Part shown: piece by piece, positions 1 through 11,810 of the stretch
How the letters are laid out: the number at the start of each line of letters is the position of its first letter
Numbering within the stretch: position 1 is the first letter of the stretch
From: Serratia sp. FDAARGOS_506
GTDB taxonomy: Bacteria; Pseudomonadota; Gammaproteobacteria; Enterobacterales; Enterobacteriaceae
Direction: 5' to 3'
Length of the DNA stretch: 64,000 bases
Assembly (NCBI RefSeq): GCF_003812745.1
Contig: NZ_CP033831.1
Span: 4,216,001-4,280,000, forward strand
Notes under the pieces: generated by a model
What the model saw: only the letters and a program-made list of their open reading frames with translations
Database searches by the model: none
Told to the model about the DNA's origin: nothing
Made by a program: the position numbers and the translations under genes

Positions 1-520
1 CGTGAATCGCGATCGCGGTCACTTTTGCTATCTCCGGCGACAGCCAAACGTGCATATTGTACTCGCCATGATGATGCCCATGATCGTCATCCGCATGGTT
101 ATGCGCTTCGTCTGCATGATCATGATCGTCATCATCTTCGCCTTTCATCAGCAGCGGTTTCACCGCCGGCAGTTCGCTGATAGCCAGCTTTCGGTTTGCC
201 GAGATCGGCACCAGCGCCTTGTTCAGAAACGCTTCCATGTCCGGCCCGACCCACAGCACCAGGTCAGCGGAGCGCAAACGCTGAATATCGGAAGGACGCA
301 GCGCAAAATCATGCGGCGAAGCGCCATCCGGCAACAACACCTCGGTCGGCGTCACGCCGTCGGCGATCGCCGAAGCGATAAAGCCCAGCGGGCGAATCGA
401 AGTCACCACCGCAGCGGAAGCGCTGCTCAGCGGGCCGGCCATCAACAGTGCGCTGGCCAGCAGCGTGCGCTGCAGCCACTTATTTTTCTGTGCCATCATC
501 AGTAATCCCATCGTTTTCAT
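1..520 (-). CDS. znuA: ZnuA zinc-binding periplasmic protein (partial, 3' end outside window)
   Basis: Solute-binding component of the ZnuABC high-affinity zinc importer; it captures Zn(II) in the periplasm and hands it to ZnuB. Reading from the ATG at 518-520, an N-terminal signal sequence ends near SASA/A, followed by a family-typical start of the mature protein ([14 protein letters not shown]) with the metal-ligand region [12 protein letters not shown] histidine/aspartate-rich loop ([14 protein letters not shown] and on) is the hallmark that separates ZnuA from related manganese binders. The gene runs off the left edge. It diverges from znuCB across a short region holding a Zur site. Only about 173 codons are visible. 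Confidence 0.95.
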   Translation of the reverse strand, partial: MKTMGLLMMAQKNKWLQRTLLASALLMAGPLSSASAAVVTSIRPLGFIASAIADGVTPTEVLLPDGASPHDFALRPSDIQRLRSADLVLWVGPDMEAFLNKALVPISANRKLAISELPAVKPLLMKGEDDDDHDHADEAHNHADDDHGHHHGEYNMHVWLSPEIAKVTAIAIH

Positions 521-526
521 CCACAA

Positions 527-548
527 GGCGTGATATTATAACATCCGC
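527..548. promoter_or_regulatory. Zur box in the znuA-znuC divergent promoter
   Basis: The core TGATATTATAACAT at 531-544 matches the E. coli znu operator (ATGTTATAATATCA on the other strand). It lies in the 54-base gap between the divergent znuA and znuC starts, so zinc-loaded Zur would shut both transcripts. The match is seen directly; the function is inferred from the E. coli site. Confidence 0.85.
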
Positions 549-574
549 TTCGTTCTGCAACCTGTAATCTCGAG

Positions 575-1333
575 ATGTCCACACTGATAACGCTAAAAAA
601 TATCTCCGTCGCCTTCGGCAGCCGCAAGGTGCTGTCGAACATTTCCCTTAGCCTGCAGCCCGGCCGTATTCTCACGCTGCTGGGCCCTAACGGCGCGGGT
701 AAGTCCACGCTGGTGCGCGTAGTGCTGGGATTGGTCAAACCGACCGCCGGCACGCTGGAGCGTGAGCCCGATCTGCGCATTGGCTACGTGCCGCAAAAGC
801 TGCACCTCGACGCCACCCTGCCGCTGACCGTCAGCCGCTTTATGCGTCTCAAACCCGGCGTAAAGAAAGCCGACATTCTGCCGGCCCTCAAGCGCGTGCA
901 CGCCGCTCACCTGCTCGACCAGCCGATGCAAAAACTCTCCGGCGGCGAAAACCAACGCGTGCTGCTGGCGCGAGCACTGCTGAACAAACCGCAGCTGCTG
1001 GTGCTGGACGAGCCCACGCAGGGGGTGGACGTCAACGGCCAGCTGGCGCTGTACGATCTGATCGATCAGCTGCGTAAAGAACTGGGCTGTGCCGTACTGA
1101 TGGTCTCGCACGATCTGCATCTGGTGATGGCGAAAACCGACGAGGTACTGTGCCTCAATCAGCACATTTGCTGCTCCGGGGCGCCGGAGGTGGTTTCGAT
1201 GCATCCCGAATTCATCGCCATGTTCGGCAACCGCGGCGCAGAACAACTGGCTGTGTATCGCCACCATCACAACCACCGTCACGACCTGCAGGGAAGAATT
1301 GTCTTGAAGAAAACCGGGAGCCGCGAAGCATGA
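575..1333 (+). CDS. znuC: ZnuC zinc ABC transporter ATPase
   Basis: Cytoplasmic ATPase that powers zinc import through ZnuB. The 252-residue protein has the Walker A motif GPNGAGKST near residue 40, the ABC signature LSGGENQRV, Walker [11 protein letters not shown] and the switch histidine in MVSHD. The C-terminal tail is histidine-rich ([10 protein letters not shown]), as in other enterobacterial ZnuC proteins. Its stop overlaps the znuB start by four bases (ATGA), which suggests translational coupling. Expected to be repressed by Zur through the upstream box. Confidence 0.96.
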   Translation: MSTLITLKNISVAFGSRKVLSNISLSLQPGRILTLLGPNGAGKSTLVRVVLGLVKPTAGTLEREPDLRIGYVPQKLHLDATLPLTVSRFMRLKPGVKKADILPALKRVHAAHLLDQPMQKLSGGENQRVLLARALLNKPQLLVLDEPTQGVDVNGQLALYDLIDQLRKELGCAVLMVSHDLHLVMAKTDEVLCLNQHICCSGAPEVVSMHPEFIAMFGNRGAEQLAVYRHHHNHRHDLQGRIVLKKTGSREA

Positions 1334-2115
1334 TCGAACTGTTACTTCCCGGCTGGCTGGCCGGCGTGTTGTTGGCTAGCGCCGCCGGGCCGCTGGGCTC
1401 CTTCGTGGTCTGGCGCCGCATGTCCTACTTCGGCGACACCCTGGCGCACGCCTCGCTGCTCGGGGTCGCCTTTGGTCTACTGCTGGACATTAATCCCTTC
1501 TATGCGGTCATCGCCATTACGTTGCTGTTGGCTCTGGCCCTGGTGTGGCTGGAACGCCGCCCACAGCTTTCGGTGGATACCCTGCTCGGCATTCTGGCTC
1601 ACAGCGCCCTGTCATTGGGTCTGGTGGTGGTAGCGTTGATGTCCAACGTGCGGGTCGATCTGATGGCCTACCTGTTCGGTGATTTGCTGTCGGTCACGCT
1701 GAGCGACATCGTGATGATTGCCGGTGGCGTCGCCGTGGTGCTGTTGGTCCTGTGGTGGCAGTGGCGCGATTTGCTGTCGATGACCATCAGCCCGGAGCTG
1801 GCGCACGTCGACGGCGTCAACCTGGTTAGAGCGCGCACCGTGCTGATGCTGGTTACCGCGTTGACCATCGGCCTGGCGATGAAATTCGTCGGTGCGTTGA
1901 TCATCACCTCGCTGCTGATCATTCCGGCAGCCACCGCACGCCGTTTCGCACGCACGCCGGAACAAATGGCCGGCGTCGCGGTGCTGCTCGGCATGGTGGC
2001 CGTCACCGGCGGCCTGACCTTCTCGGCGTTTTACGATACGCCGGCCGGCCCTTCGGTGGTACTGAGCGCCGCCGTGCTGTTCACGCTGAGCCTGTTCAAA
2101 AAGCAGCAGGCCTGA
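1330..2115 (+). CDS. znuB: ZnuB zinc ABC transporter permease
   Basis: Integral membrane subunit of ZnuABC. The start is taken at ATG 1330, inside the znuC stop, giving 261 residues, the same length as E. coli ZnuB; a longer upstream reading would overlap znuC for 180 bases. Multiple hydrophobic helices are evident, beginning [20 protein letters not shown], and the family block [16 protein letters not shown] is present. Last gene of the znuCB unit; a hairpin follows. Confidence 0.95.
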   Translation: MIELLLPGWLAGVLLASAAGPLGSFVVWRRMSYFGDTLAHASLLGVAFGLLLDINPFYAVIAITLLLALALVWLERRPQLSVDTLLGILAHSALSLGLVVVALMSNVRVDLMAYLFGDLLSVTLSDIVMIAGGVAVVLLVLWWQWRDLLSMTISPELAHVDGVNLVRARTVLMLVTALTIGLAMKFVGALIITSLLIIPAATARRFARTPEQMAGVAVLLGMVAVTGGLTFSAFYDTPAGPSVVLSAAVLFTLSLFKKQQA

Positions 2116-2133
2116 TTAAAACCGGGATATGAC

Positions 2134-2161
2134 AAGGGCCGCTGATGCGGCCCTTCTTTAT
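2134..2161 (+). terminator. Terminator after znuCB
   Basis: Inverted repeat AAGGGCCGC (2134-2142) / GCGGCCCTT (2147-2155) with a TGAT loop, followed by CTTTAT. It lies between the convergent znuB and ruvB ends, so it may serve both, though the U-tract is better on the plus side. Confidence 0.7.
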
Positions 2162-2175
2162 GATGGGTGGAAAAC

Positions 2176-3180
2176 TTATGCTTCGCGCTCGAGTCCGAAG
2201 TGCCGGTAGGCATGCTGCGTCGCCAGACGGCCGCGCGGCGTGCGCTGGATAAAGCCCTGCTGGATCAGGAACGGCTCGATCACATCCTCGATGGTTTCGC
2301 GCTCTTCGCCGATCGCCGCCGCCAGGTTATCCAGCCCGACCGGGCCACCGGTAAACTTGTCGATAATCGCCAGCAGCAGTTTGCGATCCATATAGTCGAA
2401 ACCTTCGGCATCGACGTTGAGCATATCGAGGGCCTGCGCCGCCACCGAGCCGCTGATCACGCCATTGGCGCGCACTTCGGCAAAGTCGCGCACTCGACGT
2501 AACAGACGGTTGGCGATACGCGGCGTACCGCGCGCGCGGCGAGCCACTTCATGGGCGCCCTCGTCGGACAGCTCCAGCCCCAGGCAGCCGGCGCTGCGCG
2601 AGACGATGTGCTGCAAGTCCGCCACCTGATAAAACTCCAGCCGCTGGACAATACCGAAGCGATCCCGCAGCGGCGAAGTCAGCGAGCCGGCGCGGGTAGT
2701 CGCGCCCACCAACGTGAACGGCGGCAGATCGAGCTTAATCGAACGCGCCGCCGGCCCTTCACCGATCATGATATCCAGCTGATAGTCTTCCATCGCCGGA
2801 TACAACACTTCTTCCACCACCGGCGACAAACGGTGGATTTCGTCGATGAACAAGACGTCGTGCGGTTCGAGATTGGTCAACATCGCCGCCAGATCGCCCG
2901 CCTTCTCCAACACCGGGCCGGAGGTGGTGCGCAGATTCACGCCCATTTCGTTGGCTACGATGTTGGCCAGGGTGGTTTTCCCCAACCCCGGCGGGCCAAA
3001 GATCAGCAGATGGTCAAGCGCGTCACCGCGCTGCTTGGCCGCCTGAATGAAGATCTCCATCTGCTCGCGCACGTGCGGCTGGCCGACGTATTCGGTCAGC
3101 AGCTTGGGACGAATGGCGCGATCGAGGATCTCTTCTTCGTTGATCGGTTCGGCGGAAATCAGGCGATCGGCTTCAATCAT
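2176..3180 (-). CDS. ruvB: RuvB Holliday junction branch migration helicase
   Basis: AAA+ motor that, with RuvA, drives branch migration of Holliday junctions during recombinational repair. The 334 residues show Walker A ([13 protein letters not shown]), Walker B DEIHR, sensor region GATTRAGSL and the C-terminal winged-helix block ending [18 protein letters not shown]. Near-standard family length. It lies 19 bases behind ruvA in one transcript, controlled by the LexA site ahead of ruvA. Confidence 0.97.
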   Translation of the reverse strand: MIEADRLISAEPINEEEILDRAIRPKLLTEYVGQPHVREQMEIFIQAAKQRGDALDHLLIFGPPGLGKTTLANIVANEMGVNLRTTSGPVLEKAGDLAAMLTNLEPHDVLFIDEIHRLSPVVEEVLYPAMEDYQLDIMIGEGPAARSIKLDLPPFTLVGATTRAGSLTSPLRDRFGIVQRLEFYQVADLQHIVSRSAGCLGLELSDEGAHEVARRARGTPRIANRLLRRVRDFAEVRANGVISGSVAAQALDMLNVDAEGFDYMDRKLLLAIIDKFTGGPVGLDNLAAAIGEERETIEDVIEPFLIQQGFIQRTPRGRLATQHAYRHFGLEREA

Positions 3181-3199
3181 TATCTACCCCTTAGCGGCC

Positions 3200-3814
3200 T
3201 TACAGGGCGGCGCGCAGCGCGTCGCGGATCAGGGTCTCACAGTCGGCGCCCGGCTTGGCAATCTTGCTGACCATGCGACTGGCTTCCTGCGGCTTATAAC
3301 CCAACGCCACCAGCGCCGAAACGGCCTCAGCTTCCGCATCCGCTTCCGACGCTTTGTCGGCGGCTGACGGCAGGCTGATCTCGCTGCTGCTGTTGAACAG
3401 GTCGCCGTTGAGCCCTTTAAAGCGGTCTTTCATCTCTACCACCAGGCGTTCGGCGGTTTTCTTGCCCACGCCCGGCAGTTTGACCAGCGCGGTAATCTCT
3501 TCACGTTCCACCGCGCTGACGAACTGCTGCGCGGACATGCCAGACAGGATCGCCAGCGCCAGCTTCGGCCCGACGCCGTTCACCTTGATCAGCTCACGGA
3601 ACAGCGCGCGCTCTTGCTTATCGTTGAAACCGTACAGCAGCTGCGCATCTTCACGCACCACGAAGTGGGTAAACACGATGGCCTCTTGCCCCAGTTCCGG
3701 CAGCTCGTAAAAGCAGGTCATCGGCATGTGCACCTCATAGCCCACGCCATTCGCCTCCAGTAACACCAGCGGCGGCTGCTTTTCCAGAATATTTCCTCTG
3801 AGACGACCTATCAT
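3200..3814 (-). CDS. ruvA: RuvA Holliday junction DNA-binding subunit
   Basis: Tetrameric protein that binds the four-way junction and loads RuvB. The 204-residue product begins [15 protein letters not shown] (OB-fold), carries the two helix-hairpin-helix motifs ([13 protein letters not shown] and [19 protein letters not shown]) near residues 78-125, and a C-terminal domain III ([19 protein letters not shown]) that contacts RuvB. SOS-inducible in E. coli; here a LexA-type site is seen about 75 bases upstream. Confidence 0.97.
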   Translation of the reverse strand: MIGRLRGNILEKQPPLVLLEANGVGYEVHMPMTCFYELPELGQEAIVFTHFVVREDAQLLYGFNDKQERALFRELIKVNGVGPKLALAILSGMSAQQFVSAVEREEITALVKLPGVGKKTAERLVVEMKDRFKGLNGDLFNSSSEISLPSAADKASEADAEAEAVSALVALGYKPQEASRMVSKIAKPGADCETLIRDALRAAL

Positions 3815-3880
3815 TTACCCTCCTGCAGAATTACCGGGCATGGCGCCCTGCCATGCCGTTGCTGGTAAAGCTTATAACAT

Positions 3881-3906
3881 AAAAAAGGCTGGATGAATAT
3901 CCAGCC
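3881..3906 (-). terminator. ruvC terminator hairpin
   Basis: GGCTGGAT (3887-3894) / ATCCAGCC (3899-3906) with a GAAT loop, followed on the minus strand by six U residues (the A run 3881-3886). It begins 20 bases after the ruvC stop. The same bases form the LexA site listed separately. Confidence 0.85.
3889..3904 (-). promoter_or_regulatory. LexA (SOS) box for ruvAB
   Basis: CTGGATGAATATCCAG fits the LexA rule CTG-N10-CAG and differs by only a few central bases from the E. coli ruvAB operator CTGGATATCTATCCAG. A plausible minus-strand -10 (TATAAG, around 3869-3874) lies just downstream. The hairpin that ends ruvC transcription is thus also the ruvAB operator. Confidence 0.85.
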
Positions 3907-3926
3907 TGAGCAATCATCGCTTTACG

Positions 3927-4448
3927 TCAGCGCAAACGCCCGCGCGCCAGATTCAACCGCCCTTCGCTCATCCGCAGCACGTTCTGGCTGAGGTGGCAGT
4001 GGGTAATGGCGATGGCCAAGGCATCGGCGGCATCCGCCTGCGGGTTGGCCGAGAGTTTGAGCAGCGAACGCACCATGTGCTGTACCTGCGCCTTTTCGGC
4101 CGCACCGGTGCCGACCACGGTCTGTTTGACCTGCCGCGCCGCATACTCGAACACTTCCAGATTCTGATTCACCGCCGCGACGATCGCGACGCCGCGCGCC
4201 TGGCCGAGTTTGAGTGCCGAATCCGGGTTCTTGGCCATAAACACCTGTTCGATGGCGAAGAAGTCGGGCTGAAACTGGGTGATGATCTCGCTGACGCCGG
4301 CGTAAATCAGCTTCAGCCGCGTCGGCATGTCGTCCACCACCGTGCGGATGCAGCCGCTGGCGATATAGCTCAACTGACGCCCCTGCTGGCGGATAAGGCC
4401 ATAGCCGGTGACGCGTGAGCCGGGATCGATACCGAGTATGATCGCCAT
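3927..4448 (-). CDS. ruvC: RuvC Holliday junction resolvase
   Basis: Endonuclease that cuts Holliday junctions symmetrically. The start is set at ATG 4446-4448 because it has an AAGGTGG ribosome site a few bases upstream and gives 173 residues beginning [17 protein letters not shown], exactly as in E. coli; an upstream GTG would add four residues. The first catalytic aspartate is in GIDPG, the glutamate in [12 protein letters not shown], and the late acidic pair in [11 protein letters not shown]. It follows yebC and is separated from ruvAB by its own terminator. Confidence 0.97.
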   Translation of the reverse strand: MAIILGIDPGSRVTGYGLIRQQGRQLSYIASGCIRTVVDDMPTRLKLIYAGVSEIITQFQPDFFAIEQVFMAKNPDSALKLGQARGVAIVAAVNQNLEVFEYAARQVKQTVVGTGAAEKAQVQHMVRSLLKLSANPQADAADALAIAITHCHLSQNVLRMSEGRLNLARGRLR

Positions 4449-4471
4449 ATCTACATCCACCTTGCATGCAC

Positions 4472-4493
4472 GGCGCCGCCGTACGGCGGCGCC
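4472..4493. repeat. Strong GC hairpin between yebC and ruvC
   Basis: Perfect nine-base inverted repeat GGCGCCGCC / GGCGGCGCC around GTAC, ending only about 10 bases before the ruvC ribosome site on the minus strand. It has no U-tract in the minus direction, so it is not an obvious terminator for yebC; it could stabilise the yebC message or limit ruvC translation. Confidence 0.6.
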
Positions 4494-4505
4494 CGTTTTA
4501 CCGGA

Positions 4506-5249
4506 TTACAGCGTCGCCGCTACTTCGTCGGAGATCTCACCGTTATGGTAAACTTCCTGCACGTCGTCGCAGTCTTCCAGCATATCGATCAGACGCAGCA
4601 GCTTAGGCGCGGTTTCAGCGTCCATGTCGGCCTTGGTCGATGGGATCATCGACACTTCCGCCGCTTCGGCTTCGAAGCCCGCCGCGGTCAGTGCGTCTTT
4701 CACCGCACCCAGACTTTCCCAGGCGGTGAACACGTCGATAGCGCCATCGTCATAGGTCACGATGTCTTCCGCACCGGCTTCCAGCGCCGCTTCCATCACG
4801 GTGTCTTCATCCAGGCCCGGTGCGTAAGTGATCACACCCTTCTTGGTGAACAGGTAAGCCACGGAACCGTCGGTGCCGAGGTTGCCGCCGCATTTGGTGA
4901 AGGCATGGCGCACTTCCGCCACGGTGCGGTTGCGGTTGTCGCTCAGGCATTCGATCATCACGGCGGTGCCGCCAGGGCCGTAACCTTCATAGATGATGGT
5001 TTCCATGTTGGTATCATCATCGCCGCCCACGCCACGCGCGATCGCACGGTTCATGGTGTCGCGCGTCATGTTGTTCGACAGCGCCTTGTCCATCGCCGCG
5101 CGCAGACGCGGGTTGGAATCCGGATCGCCGCCGCCCAGCTTGGCGGCCGTGACCAGCTCACGAATAATCTTGGTGAAAATTTTACCGCGCTTGGCGTCCT
5201 GCGCCGCTTTACGGTGCTTTGTGTTGGCCCACTTACTATGACCTGCCAT
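4506..5249 (-). CDS. yebC: YebC/PmpR-family protein
   Basis: A 247-residue member of the widespread YebC family, beginning [21 protein letters not shown] with the conserved [18 protein letters not shown] block and acidic C-terminal end. Members have been described as transcription regulators and, more recently, as factors that relieve ribosome stalling at difficult motifs; which applies here cannot be read from sequence. It lies between nudB and ruvC in the aspS-nudB-yebC-ruvC order shared with E. coli. Confidence 0.95.
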   Translation of the reverse strand: MAGHSKWANTKHRKAAQDAKRGKIFTKIIRELVTAAKLGGGDPDSNPRLRAAMDKALSNNMTRDTMNRAIARGVGGDDDTNMETIIYEGYGPGGTAVMIECLSDNRNRTVAEVRHAFTKCGGNLGTDGSVAYLFTKKGVITYAPGLDEDTVMEAALEAGAEDIVTYDDGAIDVFTAWESLGAVKDALTAAGFEAEAAEVSMIPSTKADMDAETAPKLLRLIDMLEDCDDVQEVYHNGEISDEVAATL

Positions 5250-5268
5250 AAAAAATCTCCGAAAAAAA

Positions 5269-5715
5269 CTACTGGACTGAATTGATCACGAACTCTTCAA
5301 TCGCCTGCTGATTGCTCCACGACTTGGTCAACTTCACGGCCTCGGCCGCCTCAAGCCATTGGTAAGCGTGATGCTCGGTAATCACCGGATCGCGCTCCTC
5401 GGGCAACGCCAGACAGAACCAGTGCTCTTTATTGCGCGTGGTTCCCGGCGCATAGCGATGTCGCAAATGGACAAAGAGTTCAAACTCCACGCAGCGCTGG
5501 CAATCGAACAACGGCAGGTGCTCTGCTTCGATATCGATGCCGACTTCTTCCATGACTTCACGCCGCGCGGCATGCGGCGGCGACTCATCCTGTTCCAGGC
5601 TGCCGGTGACCGACTGCCAGAACTCGGTATCGTCGCGCCGCTGTAACATCAGCACCCGACCACTGGATTTCGCGTAAATCACTACCAGGATAGATTCAGG
5701 GCGCTTATAACTCAT
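5269..5715 (-). CDS. nudB: NudB dihydroneopterin triphosphate diphosphatase
   Basis: Nudix hydrolase that removes pyrophosphate from dihydroneopterin triphosphate early in folate synthesis. The Nudix box [24 protein letters not shown] is present around residues 36-59 and the protein ends in the family-typical [18 protein letters not shown]. The ATG at 5713-5715 overlaps the aspS stop (TGATG); a GTG one codon earlier is possible. About 148 residues, close to E. coli. Confidence 0.95.
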   Translation of the reverse strand: MSYKRPESILVVIYAKSSGRVLMLQRRDDTEFWQSVTGSLEQDESPPHAARREVMEEVGIDIEAEHLPLFDCQRCVEFELFVHLRHRYAPGTTRNKEHWFCLALPEERDPVITEHHAYQWLEAAEAVKLTKSWSNQQAIEEFVINSVQ

Positions 5716-7499
5716 CACTCGCTCTCTTGTTCCGCACCGGCTTTCTTTACCACGCTGATTGCCAGCTCCTGCAGCGACGCCGGGTTGGCGAAGCTCGGTG
5801 CATCGGTCATCAGACAGGCCGCCGCGGTGGTTTTCGGGAAGGCGATGACGTCGCGGATGTTGTCGGTGCCGGTCAGCAGCATCACCAGACGATCCAGGCC
5901 GAAGGCCAGGCCCGCGTGCGGCGGCGTACCGTACTTCAACGCGTCCAGCAGGAAGCCGAACTTCTCGCGCTGTTCGTGTTCGTTAATACCCAGAATGCTG
6001 AACACCGTCTGCTGCATTTCGCTGCGGTGAATACGCACCGAACCGCCGCCCACTTCGTAACCGTTGATCACCATGTCATAGGCGTTGGCGATGGCGTTGA
6101 CCGGCGCTGCCGCCAGCTCTTCCGGGCTCATGTCACGCGGCGAGGTGAACGGGTGGTGCATGGCCGCCAGGCCGCCCTCTTCGTCTTCTTCGAACATCGG
6201 GAAATCAACCACCCACAGCGGTGCCCAGCTGTCGAGTTGCGTCAGCGCCAGATCGCGACCCAGCTTCAGACGCAGCGCGCCCATCGCATCGGTGACAATC
6301 TTGAAGCTGTCGGCGCCGAAGAACAGGATATCGCCGGTCTGCGCATCGGTGCGAGCCAGGACGGCTTCCAGCACGTCCGCGCTGAGGAATTTGGCGATCG
6401 GGCTCTGCACGCCTTCCATGCCGGCGGCGCGGTCGTTGACCTTCAGCCACGCCAGGCCTTTGGCGCCGTAGATGTTGACGAAAGCGCCGTACTCGTCGAT
6501 CTGCTTGCGGGTCAGCTGCGCGCCGCCCGGTACGCGGATCGCCGCCACGCGGCCTTTGGCGTCGTTGGCCGGGCCGGAGAAGACTTTAAACTCGACGTCT
6601 TTGACCAGGTCAGCCACGTCCACCAGCTCCAGCGGGTTACGCAGATCCGGCTTGTCGGAACCAAAGCGACGCATCGCTTCGGCGAAGGTCATGACCGGGA
6701 AATCGCCCAGATCCACACCCTTCACGTCCAGCCACAGTTCGCGCGCCAGTTTCTCCATCACTTCACGTACCTGCTCGGCGGTCATGAAGGAGGTTTCGAC
6801 GTCGATCTGAGTAAATTCAGGCTGACGATCCGCACGCAGGTCTTCGTCGCGGAAGCATTTGACGATCTGGTAGTAACGATCGAAGCCGGACATCATCAGC
6901 AGCTGTTTGAACAGCTGCGGAGACTGCGGCAACGCGTAGAATTTGCCCTTGTGCACGCGGCTCGGCACCAGGTAATCGCGCGCGCCTTCCGGCGTCGCCT
7001 TGGTCAGCATCGGCGTTTCGATGTCGAGGAAGCCGTGGCTGTCCATGAAGCGGCGTACGAAGCTGGTGATTTTGGCGCGGGTCTTCAGACGCTCGGCCAT
7101 TTCCGGGCGGCGCAGATCCAGGTAGCGGTATTTCAGGCGCGCTTCTTCGCTGTTCACCTGGTTGGAGTCCAGCGGCAGCGGCTCGGAGCGGTTGATAATC
7201 TCCAGCGCGTGGGCAAACACTTCCACTTCGCCGGTGGCCATATCTTTATTGATCTGGCTGTCCGGACGCGCACGCACGGTGCCGACGATCTGGATGCAGA
7301 ACTCATTGCGCAGGTCGTAGGCCTTGTCGAACGCCACTTTCTGGTCCGGATCGAAGAACACCTGCACGATGCCTTCGCGGTCGCGCATATCAATAAAGAT
7401 CAGGCCGCCGAGATCGCGACGACGATTGACCCAACCACACAGAGTGACTTCCTGGCCCACGTGGGACAGATTCAACTGCCCGCAATATTCAGTACGCAT
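5715..7499 (-). CDS. aspS: Aspartyl-tRNA synthetase
   Basis: Class II synthetase that charges tRNA-Asp in the cytoplasm. The 594-residue product starts [27 protein letters not shown] with an N-terminal OB anticodon-binding fold, has class II motif 2 ([18 protein letters not shown]), a bacterial GAD insertion in the middle, and motif 3 ([13 protein letters not shown]). Standard bacterial length. The nudB start overlaps its stop. Confidence 0.98.
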   Translation of the reverse strand: MRTEYCGQLNLSHVGQEVTLCGWVNRRRDLGGLIFIDMRDREGIVQVFFDPDQKVAFDKAYDLRNEFCIQIVGTVRARPDSQINKDMATGEVEVFAHALEIINRSEPLPLDSNQVNSEEARLKYRYLDLRRPEMAERLKTRAKITSFVRRFMDSHGFLDIETPMLTKATPEGARDYLVPSRVHKGKFYALPQSPQLFKQLLMMSGFDRYYQIVKCFRDEDLRADRQPEFTQIDVETSFMTAEQVREVMEKLARELWLDVKGVDLGDFPVMTFAEAMRRFGSDKPDLRNPLELVDVADLVKDVEFKVFSGPANDAKGRVAAIRVPGGAQLTRKQIDEYGAFVNIYGAKGLAWLKVNDRAAGMEGVQSPIAKFLSADVLEAVLARTDAQTGDILFFGADSFKIVTDAMGALRLKLGRDLALTQLDSWAPLWVVDFPMFEEDEEGGLAAMHHPFTSPRDMSPEELAAAPVNAIANAYDMVINGYEVGGGSVRIHRSEMQQTVFSILGINEHEQREKFGFLLDALKYGTPPHAGLAFGLDRLVMLLTGTDNIRDVIAFPKTTAAACLMTDAPSFANPASLQELAISVVKKAGAEQESE

Positions 7500-7573
7500 A
7501 CGCTATCCTTTTACACAGCCGATGCCGCGCCGGGCTACTGCGCCCCTGTCGCGCGGCTGTTATCTGATAAATT

Positions 7574-7765
7574 CTACTTGTTGCCCGGTTTAAAATCCGT
7601 CGCATACCAGCCGGTACCCTTGAGCTGGAAACCGGAGGATGAGATCAACTTGGTCAACGCGGGCTGCCCACACGCCGGGCAGTCTGCCAGCGGCGCATCG
7701 GAAAATTTTTGCAATTTCTCTAACCGATGGTTGCAAGCACCACATGCATATTCATAAATCGGCAT
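7574..7765 (-). CDS. FmdB-type zinc-ribbon protein
   Basis: Small regulator-like protein of about 63 residues, start set at ATG 7763-7765 ([13 protein letters not shown]) because this is where the family begins. Two CxxC pairs (CGAC and CPAC) form a putative zinc ribbon, the pattern of the FmdB_1 domain. Sits 74 bases upstream of aspS and probably shares its promoter region. Function unknown in this family beyond a suggested regulatory role. Confidence 0.85.
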   Translation of the reverse strand: MPIYEYACGACNHRLEKLQKFSDAPLADCPACGQPALTKLISSSGFQLKGTGWYATDFKPGNK

Positions 7766-8019
7766 AGGTCGTTGGATTAAAGAGTGTTGAAAAAAGGGAG
7801 TCATTATAAAGGAAATTCATGCGCCCGATAAGTGCGAACACAGCATTGTTACTGCACTAAATGACGCGTTTTTGTGCGAATCAACACATCGATTAACAAA
7901 TTTCCCATTAACCTGCGACAGTTTTTTCACGTAGCCTGATTCTCCCCCGGTTTTGCGCCAGAGGCTACTCGCCTGGCGCGCCGAACATCTTTTATCCACT
8001 TCGCAACGAGATGAAATCC

Positions 8020-8598
8020 ATGCTGAAACTTGACGCCCAAACCACCGCTCTGGTGCTGATCGATTTGCAAAACGGCATTCTGCCCTACGCCGGCGGCCCA
8101 CACAGCGCCGACCAGGTGGTAGCGAACGCCGCTCTGCTGGCCGCGCGTTTTCGTCTGCTGGACGCACCGGTGCTGCTGGTGCGCGTCGGCTGGTCCGACA
8201 CCTTCGCCGAAGCGCTGAAACAGCCGGTGGACAAACCGGCTCCCGCGCCCGCCGGTGGCTTGCCGGCCAACTGGTGGGAGTTCCCTGCGCCGCTGGCGGT
8301 CAATGACAGCGATATTTTGATCACCAAGCGCCAATGGGGTGCCTTCTACGGCACCGATCTCGATTTACAGCTGCGCCGCCGCGGCATCAAATCCGTGGTG
8401 CTGGGCGGCATCTCCACCAATATCGGCGTAGAGTCCACCGCCCGCGCCGCCTGGGAGCACGGCTATGAACTGGTGATCGCCGAAGACATCTGCAGCGCGC
8501 AGAATGCGGAAATGCACCGCTTTGCGTTCGAACACATCTTCCCGCGTCTGGCGCGGGTACGTGATACCGGCGAAATTCTTGCCGCGCTAGAGCGGTAA
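8020..8598 (+). CDS. yecD: YecD isochorismatase-family hydrolase
   Basis: Cysteine-hydrolase-fold protein of about 192 residues. The catalytic trio of the family is visible: Asp in VLIDLQNG, Lys in [14 protein letters not shown] and, in place of the cysteine, serine in the [13 protein letters not shown] loop. E. coli YecD is likewise changed at this point (CGISTN, with the cysteine shifted), so activity is uncertain. ATG at 8020 (MLKLD) matches the E. coli start and has a better ribosome-site spacing than the ATG at 8011. First gene of the yecD-yecE pair. Confidence 0.93.
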   Translation: MLKLDAQTTALVLIDLQNGILPYAGGPHSADQVVANAALLAARFRLLDAPVLLVRVGWSDTFAEALKQPVDKPAPAPAGGLPANWWEFPAPLAVNDSDILITKRQWGAFYGTDLDLQLRRRGIKSVVLGGISTNIGVESTARAAWEHGYELVIAEDICSAQNAEMHRFAFEHIFPRLARVRDTGEILAALER

Positions 8599-8642
8599 CG
8601 TTAAGTTGTAGCCTGATGATCTCAGTAAAGGAAGACAACGCC

Positions 8643-9461
8643 ATGATCTACATCGGACTGCCGCAGTGGCAACATGCGGCCTGGAACCGTATCGGGCTGC
8701 GTGATTTGGCGGATTACAGCCGCTACTTCAACTGCGTGGAAGGCAATACGACCTTCTACGCGCTGCCGAAGCTGGAAATCGTGCAGCGCTGGCGTGACAT
8801 GACCGGCGACGATTTCCGCTTCTGCTTCAAATTTCCGTCGGACATCAGCCACAAGGCAGCCCTGCGCAACTGCGCCGCCGAGCTGCAGGTGTTTTATCAC
8901 TGTCTGAGCCCGGTGCATCAGCGCATCGGCCAACTGTGGCTGCAGCTGCCCGCCGCTTTCGGCCCTGACGAGCTGCCGCGCATGTGGCAATTCTTCGAAA
9001 GCCTGCCGAAGGAATTCACCTACGGCGTTGAAGTGCGTCATCCGGCGTTTTTCGCCAAGGGCGAGGAAGAGCGTGCGCTGAATCAGGGATTGCACCAGCG
9101 CGGCATCAATCGGGTGATCCTCGACAGCCGCCCGGTGCATCACGCCGCTCCCCATACCGCCGCCGTGCGCGATGCGCAGCAAAAAAAGCCGAGGCTGCCG
9201 GTGCATGCCCTGGTCACCGCCGACCAGCCGCTGGTGCGCTTTATCGGCGGCGATCAGCTGGCCGACAACCTACGCTGGTTCGAAGCCTGGCAACAAAAGC
9301 TGCCGCTGTGGCAGCAACAGCATCAACCTTATCTGTTTATTCATACGCCGGACAACGGCGACTCGCCCCAGCAGGCGCAAAAAATTTGGCAACAGCTGCG
9401 CCTGGCGATCCCCGATTTGCCTGCGCCGCCAGACTGGCCGGAACAGGATGCGCTGTTTTGA
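8643..9461 (+). CDS. yecE: YecE, DUF72 family protein
   Basis: About 272 residues with a TIM-barrel-like DUF72 sequence (IGLPQWQHAAWNRIGL; NCVEGNTTFYALP; FCFKFPSDISH). The start at 8643 has an AAAGGAAG ribosome site upstream and gives the family N-terminus; an earlier in-frame ATG at 8616 lacks one. Biochemical role not established. It follows yecD as in E. coli. Confidence 0.92.
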   Translation: MIYIGLPQWQHAAWNRIGLRDLADYSRYFNCVEGNTTFYALPKLEIVQRWRDMTGDDFRFCFKFPSDISHKAALRNCAAELQVFYHCLSPVHQRIGQLWLQLPAAFGPDELPRMWQFFESLPKEFTYGVEVRHPAFFAKGEEERALNQGLHQRGINRVILDSRPVHHAAPHTAAVRDAQQKKPRLPVHALVTADQPLVRFIGGDQLADNLRWFEAWQQKLPLWQQQHQPYLFIHTPDNGDSPQQAQKIWQQLRLAIPDLPAPPDWPEQDALF

Positions 9462-9563
9462 CCTATTAATCTGACCAATAACATCAAATATTTCCCCGCG
9501 ACAGTGAATACAATGACGGCTATGATGCTGGCTGCCAGTTTTGGTTAGGGAACGGAGTTAAAA

Positions 9564-9959
9564 ATGGTAAGCGCGCTTTATGTAGTGCTCGGCGCATTGT
9601 TGTTGATCAAACTCTCTTATGACGTAGTCAGATTAAGGATGCAGTACCGCGTAGCCTATGGCGACGGTGGTTTCTACGAATTGCAGACCGCCATCCGCGT
9701 ACATGGCAACGCCGTTGAATACATTCCTATCGCTGCCGTATTGCTGGTGATCATGGAGATGAACGGCGCGGAGATCTGGATGATTCACCTCTGCGGCCTG
9801 ATGCTGATGGCCGGGCGGCTGGTGCATTACTACGGTTTGCGCAATCGTGAGGTTCGTTGGCGCCGTTCTGGCATGGCCGCGACCTATATCTCTTTGCTGT
9901 TGATGGTTCTGGCAAATATCTTCTATCTGCCTTGGGATCTGATTTTCAGTCTGCATTGA
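9564..9959 (+). CDS. yecN: YecN, MAPEG-family membrane protein
   Basis: A 131-residue inner-membrane protein with four hydrophobic helices and the MAPEG pattern (MQYRVAYGDGG...ELQTAIRVHGNAVEYIP). MAPEG proteins include microsomal glutathione transferases; substrate of the bacterial YecN members is unknown. Sits between yecE and cmoA as in E. coli. Confidence 0.93.
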   Translation: MVSALYVVLGALLLIKLSYDVVRLRMQYRVAYGDGGFYELQTAIRVHGNAVEYIPIAAVLLVIMEMNGAEIWMIHLCGLMLMAGRLVHYYGLRNREVRWRRSGMAATYISLLLMVLANIFYLPWDLIFSLH

Positions 9960-9973
9960 TCCCGTTTTATCAT

Positions 9974-9992
9974 CAGGCGGCCGCGCCGCCTG
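9974..9992 (+). terminator. Possible terminator after yecN
   Basis: Inverted repeat CAGGCGG / CCGCCTG around CCGCG. The following bases are pyrimidine-rich (CTTCCGCTCCGCTTTTTT) but the U run is 17 bases away, so it is a weak candidate. Confidence 0.4.
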
Positions 9993-10052
9993 CTTCCGCT
10001 CCGCTTTTTTACGCTTTTCTGTTAGACTACGCAGCTTCGAATTCTGAACTGA

Positions 10053-11773
<1,721 letters not shown>

Positions 11774-11784
11774 CGACGCTAATC

Positions 11785-11810
11785 GGGCCGGCCTGCGCCG
11801 GCCCGTGTTT
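11785..11810. terminator. Terminator between cmoB and the FKBP-like gene
   Basis: Eight-base stem GGGCCGGC / GCCGGCCC with a CTGC loop, followed by GTGTTT. It separates two convergent genes; the U-tract is short. Confidence 0.65.

Noticed and set aside
5727-7757. 676-codon open frame antisense to aspS
   Set aside because: Composition is His/Arg/Gln-rich as expected from an antisense shadow of a GC-rich gene; aspS is unmistakable on the other strand.
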